Source of the DNA: Thermothelomyces thermophilus ATCC 42464
Lineage: Eukaryota; Ascomycota; Sordariomycetes; Sordariales; Chaetomiaceae
Length of the DNA: 64,000 nucleotides
Assembly: GCF_000226095.1 (NCBI RefSeq)
Contig: NC_016477.1
Span: 1,426,001-1,490,000 of the forward strand
Direction: 5' to 3'
The notes under the pieces are model-generated. The model searched no databases and had not been told where the DNA came from. It saw only the letters and a program-made list of their open reading frames with translations. How positions within the stretch are numbered: position 1 is the stretch's first letter; every line of letters starts with the position of its first letter. Shown here piece by piece: positions 44,112 through 59,100 of this stretch. Made by a program: the position numbers and the translations under genes.

Positions 44112-47100
44112 CGATGCCCCCTCTTTAGGGCTTTTAACCTAAAAGCTTCTTATAACTTATTTTAAGTACTACTAATACCCCCTTTTCCTAGTAGGTAATG
44201 TCCTTCTTCTACTAACTTCCTTTTACTATAGCTAACTATATTCCTAGGAATCGTTATAATCTTAAACGTAAACAATATACTATTATAATTAAGATTAAGC
44301 AAGAGGGTTATAAAGTTACTATACCTTATAAGCATTATTAGAATATAAAGCTATGAAAGCGTTATATAATAATAGAGGGTTTAAACAAGTGTCAAAACTA
44401 TATTTATATAGGTAAGAAGTATAATAGTCTAAACATTATAGATACCTGTAGGTTCCTCGTTATTTTCCTTTATAGTCTTAGGTTATTAACTATCTTAGTC
44501 CTTTCGAATTTGTTAGAGCAAGAGAAGGTTTCAAAAGAGATTACTAAGACCAAGGCGTTACTTGCTTAGACGTTAAGCCATTTAAGTCGATTACATCGTT
44601 TATAGCAATCCCTATATAATTGTGGTACCGAAGTTTTTCATTGTAGCGTAGCTCGTCTAGAGGAGGAGGAAGAGCTAAATACTCCTCTGCCGATATTAGA
44701 GATATAGACCCTTATAGGTTAGGCTTAGGTGTTAGGTGCTTTTAACGTGCTTAATTAGGAGTTAATTAGGTTAGATCCTAGTCCTAATTCTAGTAAGTTC
44801 CCCTCTTTTTCTATTAGGGAATAGGCTTTAGAGCTAGTTCTTATAGCTAGTTAGGATTCTACTAGTAAAATTACTTTAGTTTCTTAGGGTAATTTAGATT
44901 CTTAATAGGTTTTTATAAGTTATCTTCTAGTCTAAAATTAAGCTATTTAACTAGGTATTATAATTCTCCGTTAATAATATATAAATCTAGAATTTCTTTA
45001 ACATCCTATTCTTTCTCTTTGTCTTCCACTTTAATATATATAGCAACCTTAGTGTTCTTTAGTACTAGTTTGGGAAGTGAAATATAAAAAATATCTATCT
45101 ATAGTCATATAGATAATAGTAACGATAGTCGGTAGTTAGATGTCGAAATTCGTTCTTTGATAACAAAGGGTCTAACCTTCTTAAAGTCTAGCTTTATGCT
45201 TAGTCGTTTAGTTTATAAGTTTCGTACGATCAGGTAGACTTTGTCTCCCCTCTCTAGGCAAGGTCCCTTGAGCCTGTATTTGTTATAGTAGTTCTTTATT
45301 CTAGTCCTAATAAACTCGAGTTCCTTTTTAAGCTTCTTATATAGTGTATATATCTGTTCTGCTTTAACTACTACTCTTGGCATTATAACCTCTAGTCCTT
45401 GCCTAAGGTCTATTTTATATCTATAGTTTGTGAAGAATAGTATGACTTTGGTCGTTTCCGTTAGCGTTATATTATAAGCGAGTTATACTATTAGTAATAG
45501 TATGACCTAGTCGTCTTGTTAGTAGTTAACGTAAGAATAGAGGTACTACTTAATAACTTAGTTTAGTCGCTCTATTTATCCGTCAGTCTATAGGTAATAT
45601 GCTGTTGATAGCTTACTATTAATGCCTAATCGTTATATTAACGCTTGCTAGAACTTTGATATAAACTTAGTATCTCTATCGGTAATCTATTCTTATAGCT
45701 AAGCATATACTAATGTAACTTGCCGATAGATTATATCTATTAATTATTCTGCTATCTAGGACTCCTTATAGGGAAAGAAGTATACCTATTTAATCAGGCG
45801 ATCTACTATAGTAAGAATACTATTATAGGTTACTCCTATAGCTATATCTTTAGATTCTAGTAGCTTTGTAATAAAGTCTATCATAACTAAACTCTATAGT
45901 TTGTCAGCTATTAGTAGTAGCTAAAGTAGCCTATATAGCTTATATCGTATCGTTTTACTTTAATTATAGATATCGTAGTTCTAGACGACTTCCTTAACTT
46001 GTGCCGTTAACTATAGAAAGTCGTAATGTTTCTTAACTTATACGATAATCTTCGTAACTCCTTTATATCCTCCGAGTTTCGACTTATAGAGTTCCCGAAT
46101 CATTTGTAGCTATTAGTCCCTGTCGTAGATATATACTTTGCCTCGGTACTAGAGTTTCCCATCTCTTTCTTCTACTCCGTTAGGTACTAGTGTTCTAGGT
46201 GCTACTTGATACTATTTCTCGTTAATTCTTTCTTCTTAAAAGATTACGTAATATTCCAGGAACGAGTTAAGTAGATTATCTTCTATAGGTGTCTACGTTT
46301 CGTAATATAGTGTTCTGTCTATTTATTCCTTAAATAACGGTGATATTGTTTCTGTTTGCCCTTCTGTATAATCCGTTTGTTGGCTTAAGATATCTGCTTG
46401 TACGTTCTCTTTGCCCTTCTTATAGCAGATCTCAAAGTTAAATTCCGCAAGGATTTCTACCTATTGTATTTGTCGTCTGTTAAGCTCCTTTGTCGTTATA
46501 AAGTATTGTAAATTCTTATAGTCTATATATACTTGTACCGGTTTAATTATACTACTAAGGTATAGTTACTATTCCTTAAAAGCTTTGACAATTGTAAGTA
46601 GTTCCTTATTATAGATTAGATAATTAAGATATAGTCTATTAAGCTTCTTTAAAAAGAAGGCTATAGGATATAGCTTTCCTTGTTTATCTTATTATCCTAA
46701 TTGTCCTCTAATAGCATAGTCTAAAGCGTCCGTTTCTACCTTAAATAGCTTCTTAGGGTCTAGTAGTACTAGTACTAGATCTTTAGTAATGATGTTACAG
46801 ATCTATATAAATGCTTACTCGTGCTATTCTTCCTATTGGAATTTAGCATTCTTCTTAGTAAGTTCGTATAAAGGTCGTACGATCGCTCTAAAGTTCCTAA
46901 TAAACATTTAGTAGAAGTTCGTAAATCCGATAAAGCTTCGTATTTCCGTAACTAACGTTAGTTATAGCTAATTCTTAATGGCTTTAACCTTTAAGGGTTC
47001 TATCCGGATTTATCTTAGGGATATTTTATATCCTAAAAACACTATCTTCCTTATATAGAATTCGCTCTTTTCTTTGTTAACTAATAGTTTATACGTATAT

Positions 47101-50100
47101 AGCGTATCTAGCATTGCTTTTACGTACTTCTAGTATTTATCTATTGTCTTAGAGAAGATAAGTATATTATCGAGATAATATACCGTAAATTTGTTAAGAA
47201 AGGGTCAGATAGCTTAATCAATTAGGGCTTAGAACGTTGCTAGCGCGTTTGTAAGTCCGAATAGCATGACAAGGTACTTATAATAGCTATAAGGTATCCT
47301 AAAGGCCGTTTTCCACTTATCGCCTTCTTTAATCTATATATAGTTATAGGCTGATAGTAAATCAAGATATATAAAATATTAGGCTCCTACTAACTAATCT
47401 TGGAGCTGTAAGATTAGTAGTAACAGGTATTGGTTTTTCATGGTCTATTTGTTAAGTTACTAATAGTTAATATATAATTATAGCTTTCCGTCTTTCTTAG
47501 GTATAAATAGGATTAGGTAGCCTACTAGCAATGTCGATAGGCAGATATGTCCTCTTCGAAGGTTTTCCTCCAAATATCGCTTAAGTTCTTCGTTCTATAT
47601 CTAGCTCGTATAGTAAATCTTAAAGAACTTTAGTTATACTCCTTCCTTAAGCTTAATCTTGTAATCCTATAGGCCGTGTTCTAGTAATCCTTCTAGATAC
47701 TTCGGTTCGAATGCTAGGTATCCTTTGTATTCTTTTAGTACTTCCCTAGTCTTATCTTATCTCTCGGTTTTCTAATAGTATATAAACTTGGTTCTGTCTA
47801 TAGCGATATTAGTAATTTCTCCTATCTCAACCTACTACTCTAATTATAGTACTCTGTATTCGTTAACGGAGAGAACAGCTATCGGCAGTTCGGCTTGTTC
47901 CTCCTATTATAATATCGATATCGTTATACCGCCTCTTCTAGAGTCTGTAGTAGTCTGTCTACTATTATCTATCTCTTGCAGTAGATCTATAAGATATACC
48001 TTCCCCTAAGTATTGTCTACTCGCGATCCTTATATACTCCCTATCTCGCTAGTTAAATACGACTCTATTTAGGGTTATAGGTAGCTACCATTCTTTTAGC
48101 TAATATCTAGGTTGTAATCTTTATACTATAGTAACCTTAATATTATATCTTTATCATTACCTATATCTACGATACTAAATACGACTATTATAGTCTTCCT
48201 TACTATAGTAATGTTAATCGGTTTGGTCTCTTTATATACCTATTATATTAGAAATAGCCCTTTAACTATACTATGCTTTTGCTTCATTCTCTAGGGTATC
48301 TATAGCTAATTTACAAGTATTAGCGAAATTAGGTTTATCTCTGCTCCATTGTCCACTAGTACGAGTATTTCGTGCTATTTCTATTGTACTATTATCCATA
48401 GTCGCTTGTCTTACCGCCGTCGTCTAAAGATTACGGCGATTTCCCGTATTTCTACTAGGAGGTCTCGATATAGTAGTCTCTTACGCTAGTTCCTCCTATA
48501 CTACGCTACCACTCGCCGTTATATAGGCGTTGATGGTTTCTAGGCCCCTCGAAGGGCCTTAACCTATTTCCTAGGTTAGTGCTAACCTCTTCGGTTATTT
48601 AGCTAATAGCGGCTTCGTCGATCGTACTCATTTCCGTAAACTATTAAGTGCTTACGGCTTCCTACCATTAAGTCCGTTCTGCTTTTCGTTATATATGCTA
48701 TAGCTTCATCCAAAGCTCCCGAATTCGCGATTTCTTTTCGTCCGTATAATAGAGGTAATCGTTACTTTAGTACGAGTCCTATATATCTTGTCCTGTTCCG
48801 TAATACCTAGGCTAGGCTTGTCTTAGAACTATCGTAATACCTTCTGGATCGCGGGCTTCGATCTTCTAAAGCAATTCGGCCGCTCTATTTTCCATATTAT
48901 AGATCTATTCTATAGGGTGTAAGCTTCTATCCTCATTTCCTTATCAGGTCGGCTAATAATTGTTTTCGAATTTATTATAGAAGTGGTATTAGTATTTGTA
49001 TATTATATACTAGAACTAGGGCACTTATATATATGCCTCGTATCAAGGATATAGTCGTATAACATTGCCTAGGAGGTATTAGAATTCTTTCCTAAATCCT
49101 TCCTATTATATATAGACTATAGGTATCCTAATGCTAAGATAGGAATATTTCTTCTAGTAGCTTTCCTATATACGCTTGTCTTTTCCGCGATTCGTACGTA
49201 AAAACTAGTATTCTAGGTTCTATACGTCATTACTAAGTTACTAGTCGTCAAGGTACTTAGCGTAGCTATTAGGCCTATTATATGTCATAGGCTATTTTCC
49301 TTTAATAGTTTCCACAATATATCGGAGTTCCCTCGTCCTATCCCTCATCTTATCACTCTACTAGGCAAGTTAAATCAAGCGTCCATCCTATTTACGCAAT
49401 TCTATATTAAGCTAGAAAACTTTATTATAGTACTATTTGATTTGTTCCTAGAGGAATAGAACATTAGGTCTAGGTCTTTTGATTCCTTAGGTATCGGTTA
49501 TCTATAATCTATCCTACCCCTATATAACTATGAAACCCTACTACCTTAAGGCTAGGAGAATCGAAATTAGTATATATACTCTCCTACTATATCCTATTTA
49601 GCAAGACCTATCTCTAGGTCTATAGTGACTAGTTTGGAGTACGGTGCTTGTTTGTCTTTACCGTTACTATTGTGTCTAAGACTATTTATATTATTGCCCT
49701 TATCTTTGTAGCTTGTAGCTACTACTTCGATGACGTCCTTAGTAGTTTCGTCGATAGCTATAATTTCCTTTCTAGGGACTATCTTCTACTCTTTCTTTAG
49801 GCTTTAACATTCTTACTTATAGTGCCCTTTCTTTCTATAGTTATAATAGGTAATATTAGACTTGTCTTTAGTTATCTTCTTTTGGTCTTGCTTCTATACT
49901 ATATCTATATTCATAGCTCTAGGATGTCTCTTATATAAGGTACTAATATACGTTTACTTTTTCTTGTCGTTAGCCTTAACTATAATTCCGTTTATTTAAC
50001 CTCGTTTCTATTACTCTTATATATAGAGTTAATTATCGATTCTAATAGCCTATATAATATATTTATCTAGAGTTTTAGGCCGATTATACTTATATAGCTT

Positions 50101-50817
50101 GTCTTTAACCTTTTCCTTTAAGCTATTATAGAATAGTTATATTAATACTTCGTTATTAAGCTAAGACTTAAATATATCCTATCTAAACTATATAGTATAG
50201 GAGGCTACTAACTTAGTCCATTAGAAATTAGTAAGTCTTTCTTATATATAAATCTTCTCGTCTTTATTACTAAAAACCTTCCAAAGCTCTTCTTCGAAAC
50301 AGTTATAGGATCAAAAGACTACTTACGTAAATATATCTTAGTCGTCTTTATCTTCCTTAGTAAGATAGTCATTCTATATAGGCTCAAACTATCTAAGTAC
50401 CTTACCCTCTAGTCTTATAGCTATATAGAGGACTTTAGCTTTATCGTTTAGAAACTTATTATTATTAAGCTAGAAGTAAGATCAGAGGTTTGTCAGGAAT
50501 TCTATAAGATCCTCCTTAGTTCCTCTATATTTACCAGGTAGTTCGATCTTGATATAGCTTGCTTTAGCGCCCTCGAGTGCCTTGATTTTGGTGTAGGCCT
50601 CGTTAACTAATTTCTACAAATGCTTTTCGCCGTTCTCAAGTTCCTTAATTCGAGCTTAAGTAGCCTTATCTCTCTAGTCTAACTCCTAGATTCGCTAATA
50701 GAGTTGACCAAGCTAGGCAAGCAGCTGTTCGGCTATAACGTTAGTAGCTATATCGATGTCGAGGTCGAAGTCACCTCCGTTTTGAACTATGATAGAATAA
50801 AGGGAGTAATAGTAACG

Positions 50818-51220
50818 TGTAACAAACCTAACTTGGACTTCTTCTAAAAGGGTTTAGACGACGGTAGATTAAGTGGGACAAGTAGGCAGGTTGTCTAAGG
50901 GATTTGGTAAAGCTAAAGGGTTTATAACAACACTAGGGGTTACTATTACTAGTAAACTCCTAGAGTCTACTATAACGAGTGACTATTTATATGTATATAT
51001 ACTTCTATTGGTCGCTTATAGTCCCCTTTTATCCTGTCCTTGGATCGCCTTTAGTAGCTAGCTATCTTCTGTTATCTTTCCCTTTTTGGCAATTGTTTGC
51101 CTATAGTAGCCCACGCTCCCTAGCAATCCTATATTAGCCTTACTTTGTGCCCTTCTTGATTAGTGGCTCATTTAGCCTACTATACCCTACCAGGTCGCGG
51201 TATATAGTTAGCTCGTAATA
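50818..51220 (-). repeat. 5' LTR of element B
   Basis: 403 bases; on the plus strand starts TGTAACAAACC and ends CTCGTAATA; same type as the left LTR. Confidence 0.85.
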
Positions 51221-54200
51221 TAGTAGCTTTATAATGAAGTCTATCGTAACTAAACTCTATAGTTTATTAGCTATTAGCAATAGCTAAAGTAGCCTATATA
51301 GCTTATATCGTGCCGTTTTACTTCGATTGCAAATGTTATAGTTCCGTACGACTTCCTTAACTTGTACTATTAACTATAGAAAGTTATAGTGTTTCTTGAC
51401 TTATATAATAGTCTTTATAACTCCTTTATATCCTCTGAGTTTCAACTCGTAGAGTTCTCGAATTATTTATAGCTATTAATCCCCGTCATAGATATATACT
51501 TTGCCTCGGTACTAAAGTTTCCCATCTCTTTCTTTTACTCCATTAGGTACTAGTAGTCTAGGTGCTACTTAATATTATACCTTGTTAATTCTTTCTTCTC
51601 GAAAGATTATATAATATTCTAGGAATAAGTCAAGTAGATCATCTTCCATAGGTGTCTACGTTTCGTAATATAGCGTTCCGTCTGTTCGTTCTTTAAACAA
51701 TAGTAGTATTGTTTCCGTTTATCCTTCCGTGTAATCCGTTCATTAGCTTAAGATGTCTGCTCGTATATTCTCTTTACCCTTCTTATAGCAGATCTTAAAG
51801 TTAAATTCCACGAGGAATTCTGCCTATTATATTCGTCGTCTATTAAGCTCTTTTATTATTATAAAGTATCGTAAATTCTTATAATCTATATATACTTATA
51901 CTGGTTTAATCGTACTGCTAAGGTATAGTCGCTATTCCTTAAAAGCTTTAATAATTATAAGTAGTTCCTTGTCGTAGATTAGATAATTAAGACATAGTCT
52001 ATCGAGCTTCTTTAAAAAGAAGGCTATAGGATATAGCTTTCCTTGTTTGTCTCGTTATCCTAATTGTCCTCCGATAGCGTAGTCTAAAGCGTCCGTTTTT
52101 ACCTTAAATGGCTTCTTAGGGTCTGGTAATACCAGTACTAGATCTTTAGTAATAGCGTTATAGATCTACGTAAATGCTTACTCGTGCCGTTCTTCCTATT
52201 AGAATTTAGCGTTTTTTTTTGTAAGTTTGTATAAAGGTCGTATAATTGCTCTAAAGTTCCTAATAAACATTCGGTAGAAGTTTACAAATCCGATGAAGCT
52301 TCGTACTTCCGTAACTAACATTAGTTATAGCTAATTCTTAATGGCTTTAACCTTTAAAGGTTCTATCTAGATTTATCTTAGGGATATTTCGTATCCTAAA
52401 AATACCATTTTCCTAATATAAAATTCGCTCTTTTCCTTATTAACTAATAGTTCATATATATATAGCGCGTCTAACACTGCTTTTACGTGCTTCTAGTGTT
52501 TATCTATTATCTTAAAGAAGATAAGTATATCGTCGAGATAATATACCGTAAATTTGTTAAGAAAGGGTTGGATAGTTTAATTAATCAGGGCTTGGAATGT
52601 TACCGGCGTGTTTGTAAGTCTAAATAGCATAATAAGGTACTTGTAGTAGCTATAAGGTATCCTAAAGGCCGTTTTTTACTCGTCGCCTTCTTTAATCTAT
52701 ATATAGTTATAGGCCGATAGCAAGTTAGGATATATGAAATATTAGGCTCCTACTAACTAATCTCGGAGCTATAAGATTAGTAGTAATAGGTATCGGTTTT
52801 TTATAGTCTATTCGTTAAGTTACTAATAGTTAATATATAACTATAGCTTTCCGTCTTTCTTAGATATAAATAGGATTAGGTAGCCTACTAGCAATATCGA
52901 TAGGCAAATATATTCTCTTCGAAGGTTCTCTTCCAAATATCGCTTAAGTTCTTTGTTCTAAGTCTAGCTTATATAATAGATCTTAAAGAACTTTAGTTAT
53001 ACTCCTTCCTTAAGCTTAATCTTATAATCCTATAGGCCGTATTCTAGTAATCCTTCTAGATGCTTTAGTTCGAATGCTAGGTATCCTTTATATTCTTTTA
53101 GTACTTCCCTAGTCTTATCTCGTCTTTTGGTTTTCTAATAGTATATAAAGTTAGTTCCGTCTATAGCGATGCTAGCGATTTCTCCTATCTCAACCTACTA
53201 CTCCAATTACAATGCTCCGCATTCGTTAATGGAGAGAATAGCTATCGGTGGTTTAGCTCGTTCCTCCTATTACGATATCGATATCGTTATACCGCCTCTT
53301 CTAGAGTCTATAGTAGTCTATCTACTACTATCTGTCTCTTGTGGTAGATCTATAGGACATACCTTCCCTTAAGTATTGTCTGCTTACGATCCTTATACGC
53401 TCCCTATCTTGCTAGTTAAATACGACTCCGTTTAGGGTTATAGGTAGCTACCATTCTTCTAACTAATGTCTAGATCGTAATCTTTATACTATAGTAACCC
53501 TAATATTATATCTTTATCATTACCTATATCTATAATACTAAAAACGACTATTATAATCTTCCTTATTATAGTAATATTAATTGGTTCGATCTCTCTATAT
53601 ACCTATTATATCAGAAATGGCCCTTTGACTATACTATACTTCTGCTTTATTCTCTAAGGTATCTATAGCTAATTTATAATCGTTAGCGAAATTAGGTTTA
53701 TCTTTACTTTACTATCTACTAATATAAGCATTTTATATTATTTCTATTATACTATTATCTATAATCGCTTATCTTGCCGCTATTGTCTAAAGATTATAGC
53801 GATTTTCTATATTTCTACTAGGAGGTCTCGATATAGTAGTCTCTTATACCAGTTCCTCCTATACTACGCTATTACTTGCCGCTACATAGGTATTAATGGT
53901 TTCTGGGCCCCTCAAAGGGCCCTAACCCATTTCCTAGGTTAGTACTAACCTCTTCAGTTATTCGGCTAATAGTAGCTTCGTCGATCGTGCTCATTTCCGT
54001 AAGCCATTAAGTGCTTACGGCTTCCTACTATTAAGTCTGTTCTACTTTTTGTTGTATATGCTATAGCTTTATCTAAAGCTCCCGAATTCGCGATTTCTTT
54101 TCGTCCGCGTAATAGAGACAGTCGTTACTCTAGCACGAGTTCTATATATCTCGTCCTATTCTATGGTACCTAGGCTAGGCTCGTCTTAGAACTATTGTAA

Positions 54201-56104
54201 TGCCTTCTAGATCGCGGGCTTCGATCTTCTAGCGTAATTTGGCCGCTCTGTTTCCTATATTATAGACCTATTCTATAGGATGTAAGCTTCTGTCCTTATT
54301 TCCTTGTCAGGTTAGCTAGTAATTGTTTTCGAATTTGTTATAGAAGTAGTATTAGTATCTATATACTATATATTAGGACTAGAGCACTTATATATATGCC
54401 TTGTGTCAAGGATATAGTTATATAGTGTCGTTTCGGAGGTATTAGAATTTTTTCCCAAATCCTTCCTATTATATATAGACTATAGGTACCCTAATGCTAA
54501 GGTAAAAATGTTTCTTCTAGTAGCTTTCCTATATACGCTTATCTTTTCCGCGGTTCGTATATATAAACTAGTATTCTAGGTTCTATATATCATTACTAAG
54601 TTACTAATCGTCAAGGTACTTGGTAAAGCTATTAGGCCTATCATATATCACAGGCTATTCTCCTTTAATAGTTTCCATAATACGTTAGAGTTCCCTTGTC
54701 TTATCTCTTATCTTATCGCTCTATTAGACAAGTTAAATCAAGTATCTATCCTATTTACATAGTTCTATATTAAGCCGGAAAACTTCATTATAGTACCATT
54801 CGATTCGTTCCTAGAAGAATAGAACATTAGGTCCGGGTCTTTCGATTCCTTAGATATTGGTTATCTACAATCTATCCCGCCTCTATATAATCGTAAAACC
54901 CTACTGCCTCAAGGCTAGGAGAATTGAAATTAGCGGTACATACTCCCCTACCGTATCCTATTTGGTAAGCCCTATCTCTAGGTCTATAGTGACTAGTTCG
55001 GAGTATAGTGCTTGTTTGTCTTTACCGTTGCTATTGTGTCCGAGACTATCCGTATCACTACCCTTATCTTCGTAGCTCGTAGCTATTACTTTGATAACGT
55101 CCTTAGTAGTTTTGTCGATAGCTATAATTTCCTTTCTAGGGACTATCTTCTACTCTTTCTTTAGGCTTCGATATTCTTACTTATAGTATCCTTTCTTTCT
55201 ATGATTATAATAGGTAATATTAGACTTATCTTTAGTTATCTTCTTCTAATCCTACTTCTATACTATATCTATATCTATAGCTCTAGGATATATCCTATAT
55301 AAGGTACTAATATATACTCGCTTTTTTTTATTATTAGCCTTAACTATAGTTCCATTCATTTGACCTTGTTTTTACTACTCCTATATATAAAGTCGATTAT
55401 CGATTCTAATAGCCTATATAATATATTTATCTAGGGTCTTAGGCCAATCGTACTTATATAGCTTGTCTTTAACCTTTTCCTTTAAGCTATTATAAAATAA
55501 TTATATTAATACCTCGTTATTAAGCTAAGACTTAAGTATATCCTATCTAAACTATATAACATAAGAGGCTATTAACTTAGTCTATTAAAGATTAGCAAGT
55601 CTTTCTTATATATAAATCTTCTCGTCTTTATCGCTAAAAACCTTCTAAAGCTCTTCTTCGAAATAGTCGTAGGATCGAAAGACTGCCTATATAAATATAT
55701 CTTAGTTATCTTTGTCTTCCTTAGTAAGATAGTCGTTCTATATAGGCTTAAACCATCTAAATGCCTTGCTCTCTAGTCTTATAGCTATATAGAGAACTTT
55801 AGCTTTATCGTCTAGAAACTTGTCGTTATTAAGCTAGAAGTAGGATTAAAGGTTTATTAGGAATCCCATAAGATCTTCCTTAGTTCCTCCGTATTTGCTA
55901 AGTAGTTCGATCTTAATACGGCTCGCTTTAGCGCCCTCGAGTGCCTTGATTTTAGCGTAGGCCTCGTTAACTAGCTTCTACAAGTGCTTTTCGCCGTTCT
56001 CGAGTTCCTTAATCCGAGCTTAAGTAACCTTATCTCTCTAGTCTAACTCCTAGATCTGCTACTAGAGTTGACTAAGCTAGGTAAGCAGCTATTCGGCCGT
56101 GACG
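51221..56104 (-). mobile_element. Ty3/gypsy fragment C without LTRs
   Basis: Minus-strand internal sequence, starting within integrase at the edge of element B (51,221), then RNase H about 51,760-52,130, reverse transcriptase about 52,400-52,950, protease region near 53,690 and gag-like about 55,150-56,100. It stops at 56,104, where the orientation flips. Same family as A and B. Dozens of breaks. Its joins with B and D are not target-site joins, so it is a rearranged leftover, probably older than B. Confidence 0.8.
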
Positions 56105-59100
56105 TTAGATTTACTATATGAGCTAGATATAGAATGAAGAACTTAAGTAATATTTAGAGGAGAACCTTCGAAGAGGATATATCTACCTGTCGATATCGCT
56201 AATAGGCTACCTAATCCTATTTATACCTAAGAAAGATAAAAAGCTATAGTTATATGTTAACTATTAGTAACTTAACAAACAGACTATAAAAAACTAATAC
56301 CTATTACTATTAATCTTACGGCTCTGAGATTAGTTAGCAGGAGCCTAATACTTTACATGTCTTAACTTGCTATCGGCCTATAACTATATATAGATTAAAG
56401 AAGGCGACGAGTAGAAAACGGCCTTTAGGATACCCTATAGCTACTATAAGTACCTTGTCATGCCATTCGGACTTATAAACACGCTAGTAACGTTCTAAGC
56501 CCTAATTAATTAAGCTATCCGACCCTTTCTCGACAAATTTATAATATATTATCTCGACGATATACTTATCTTCTCTAAGACAATAGACAAACACCAGAAG
56601 TATATAAAAGTAGTACTAGACGCGTTATATACGTATAAGCTATTAGTTAACAAGGAAAAGAGCGAATTCCACGTTAGGAAGACAGTATTTCTAGGATATA
56701 AGATATCCCTAGGACAAATCTAGATAAAACCTTTAAAGGTCGAAGCTATTAAGGATTAGCTATAACTAACGTTAGTTATAGAAGTACAAAGTTTCATTAG
56801 GTTTACAAACTTCTACTAGATGTTTATTAGGAACTTTAGAGTAATCGTATAACCTTTATACGAACTTACCAAGAAGAATGCTAAATTCCAATAGGAAGAG
56901 TAACACAAGCAAGCATTTATATAGATCTACGACGCCATTACTAAAGATCTAGTACTAGTGCTACTAGACCCTAAGAAGCTATTTAAGGTAGAAACGGACG
57001 CTTTAGACTATGCTATTAGAGGATAATTAGAATAATAAGATAAACAAGGGAAGCTATATTCTATAGCCTTCTTTTTAAAGAAGCTCGATAGACTATATCT
57101 TAATTATTTAATCTATGACAAGGAACTACTTATAATTATCGAAGCCTTTAAGGAATGGCGATCATATCTTAGTAGTATAATCGAACTAGTACAAGTATAT
57201 ATAGATTACAAGAATTTACGATACTTTATAACGATAAAGGAGCTTAATAGACGACAAATATAATAGGTAGAATTTCTTATAGAATTTAATTTTAAGATCT
57301 GCTATAAGAAGGGCAAAGAGAACGTATAAGCAGATGCCTTAAGCCAACGAACAGATTATATAGAAGGACAAACAGAAATAACGCCACCGTTATTCAAGGA
57401 ACAAATAGACAGAATACTATATTACGAAATGTAGATACCTATAGAAGATGATCTACTTGAGTCGTTCCTAGAATGTTACGTAATTTTTCAAGAAGAAAGG
57501 ATCGACAAGGCATAGTATTAAGCAACACCCGGACTAGTAGTACCTAATAGAGTGGAAGAAAAAGATAGGAAACTCTGGTACCGAGGCAAAGCGTATATCT
57601 ACGACAAAGATCAATAGCTACGAATGATTTAAGAACTCTACGAGTCGAAACTTGGAGGATATAAAGGAGTTATAAAGACTGTCGTACAAGTCAAGAAACA
57701 CTACGACTTTCTACAGTTAACGGCACGAGTTAAGGAAGTCGTACGGAACTATAATATCTATAATTAAAGCAAAACGGTACGATATAAGCTATATAGGCTA
57801 CTCTAGCCACTGCTAATAGCTAACAAACTATAGAGTTTAGTTACGATAGACTTTATTACGAAACTGCTAGAATCTAAAGACACGGCTATAGGGGTAATCT
57901 ACAATAGTATTCTTACTATAGTAGACTACCTAACTAAATAGGCATACTTCTTTCCCTATAAGGAGTCCTAGATAGCGGAACAGCTAGCAGACGTAATCTA
58001 TCGACAAGTCGCATTAGTATACGCTTAGCCGCGAGAATAGATTACCGATAGAGACACTAAGTTTATATCGAAGTTCTAGTAAGCGTTAATATAACAATTA
58101 GGCATTAATAGTTAGCTATTAACAGCATATTACCTATAAACCGATAGACAAACAGAGCGACTAAACCAAGTTATCAAGTAATACCTCTATTCTTATATTA
58201 ACTACTAGCAAGACAACTAGGTTATACTATTACTAATAGTATAACTTGCCTATAATATAACGCTAATAGAAACGACTAAAGTTATACCGTTCTTTACAAA
58301 CTATAGATATAAAGTAGACCTTAGGTAAGGATTAGAGGTTACGGTGCTAAGAGCAATAGTCAAAGCGGAATAAATATATATACTATATAAGAAGCTCAAA
58401 AAGGAACTTAAGTTTGTTAAAACTAGAATAAAGAACTATTATAACAAATATAAGCTTAAGGGACCTTGCCTAGAGAGGGGAGACAAAGTCTACCTAATTA
58501 TATAAAACTTATAAACTAAACGACTAAGCATAAAGCTAGACTTTAAGAAGGTTAGACCCTTCGTTATCAAAGAACGAATCTCGACATCTAACTATCAACT
58601 ATTGTTACCGTTATCTATACGACTACGGACAGACGTTTTTTATATTTCACTTCTCGAACTAGTACTAAAGAATGCTAAGACTACTATAAATATCGAAGTA
58701 GAGGACGAAGAGGAAGAATAGGACGTCAAAGAAATTCTAGATTTATATATTATTAATAGGGAACTATAGTATCTAGTCAAATGGCTTGATTTTAGACTAG
58801 AGGATAACTTATAGGAACTAATTAAGAATTTAAACTACCTTAAGAAACTAGAATAGTTCTACTGGCAGAACCTAGATCGACTAAAGGAAAACCTAGGATA
58901 GAACTAAAGATAGTGCCTTAGTTAATAGTATTAATGGTATCATTAATCTATAACGAGGGTATAGTAGGCGCCTCTTGCTATTCTTACCGCTTAACCTCCT
59001 CTAACTTGTCTAAGGTCGACAGACCACGTGCTACTATATTAGCACCTTTCTCCACTAAAAACTCCTTCTACTAACGAAGACGCCAGAGCCATATAAGCTT

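Larger units (their letters stand above)
43659..51220 (-). mobile_element. Ty3/gypsy LTR element B, both LTRs present; coding decayed
   Basis: Runs on the minus strand, about 7.56 kb. Left to right: 3' LTR 43,659-44,111; purine tract (complement AAAGAGGGGGCATCG); 3' tail region; integrase about 45,470-46,080; RNase H about 46,380-46,760; reverse transcriptase about 47,040-47,560; protease region near 48,300-48,400; gag-like about 49,790-50,750; 5' LTR 50,818-51,220. The coding core is the same family as A, but the LTR outer half and the 3' tail differ. Heavily decayed with dozens of breaks, nearly all by transitions. No matching target duplication is seen: the right LTR abuts internal element sequence and the left flank is unrelated, so it has probably been rearranged. 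Confidence 0.85.

Noticed and set aside
43654-51225. Target duplication of element B
   Set aside because: GTTAT on the left and TAGTA on the right do not match; the right side is internal element sequence.
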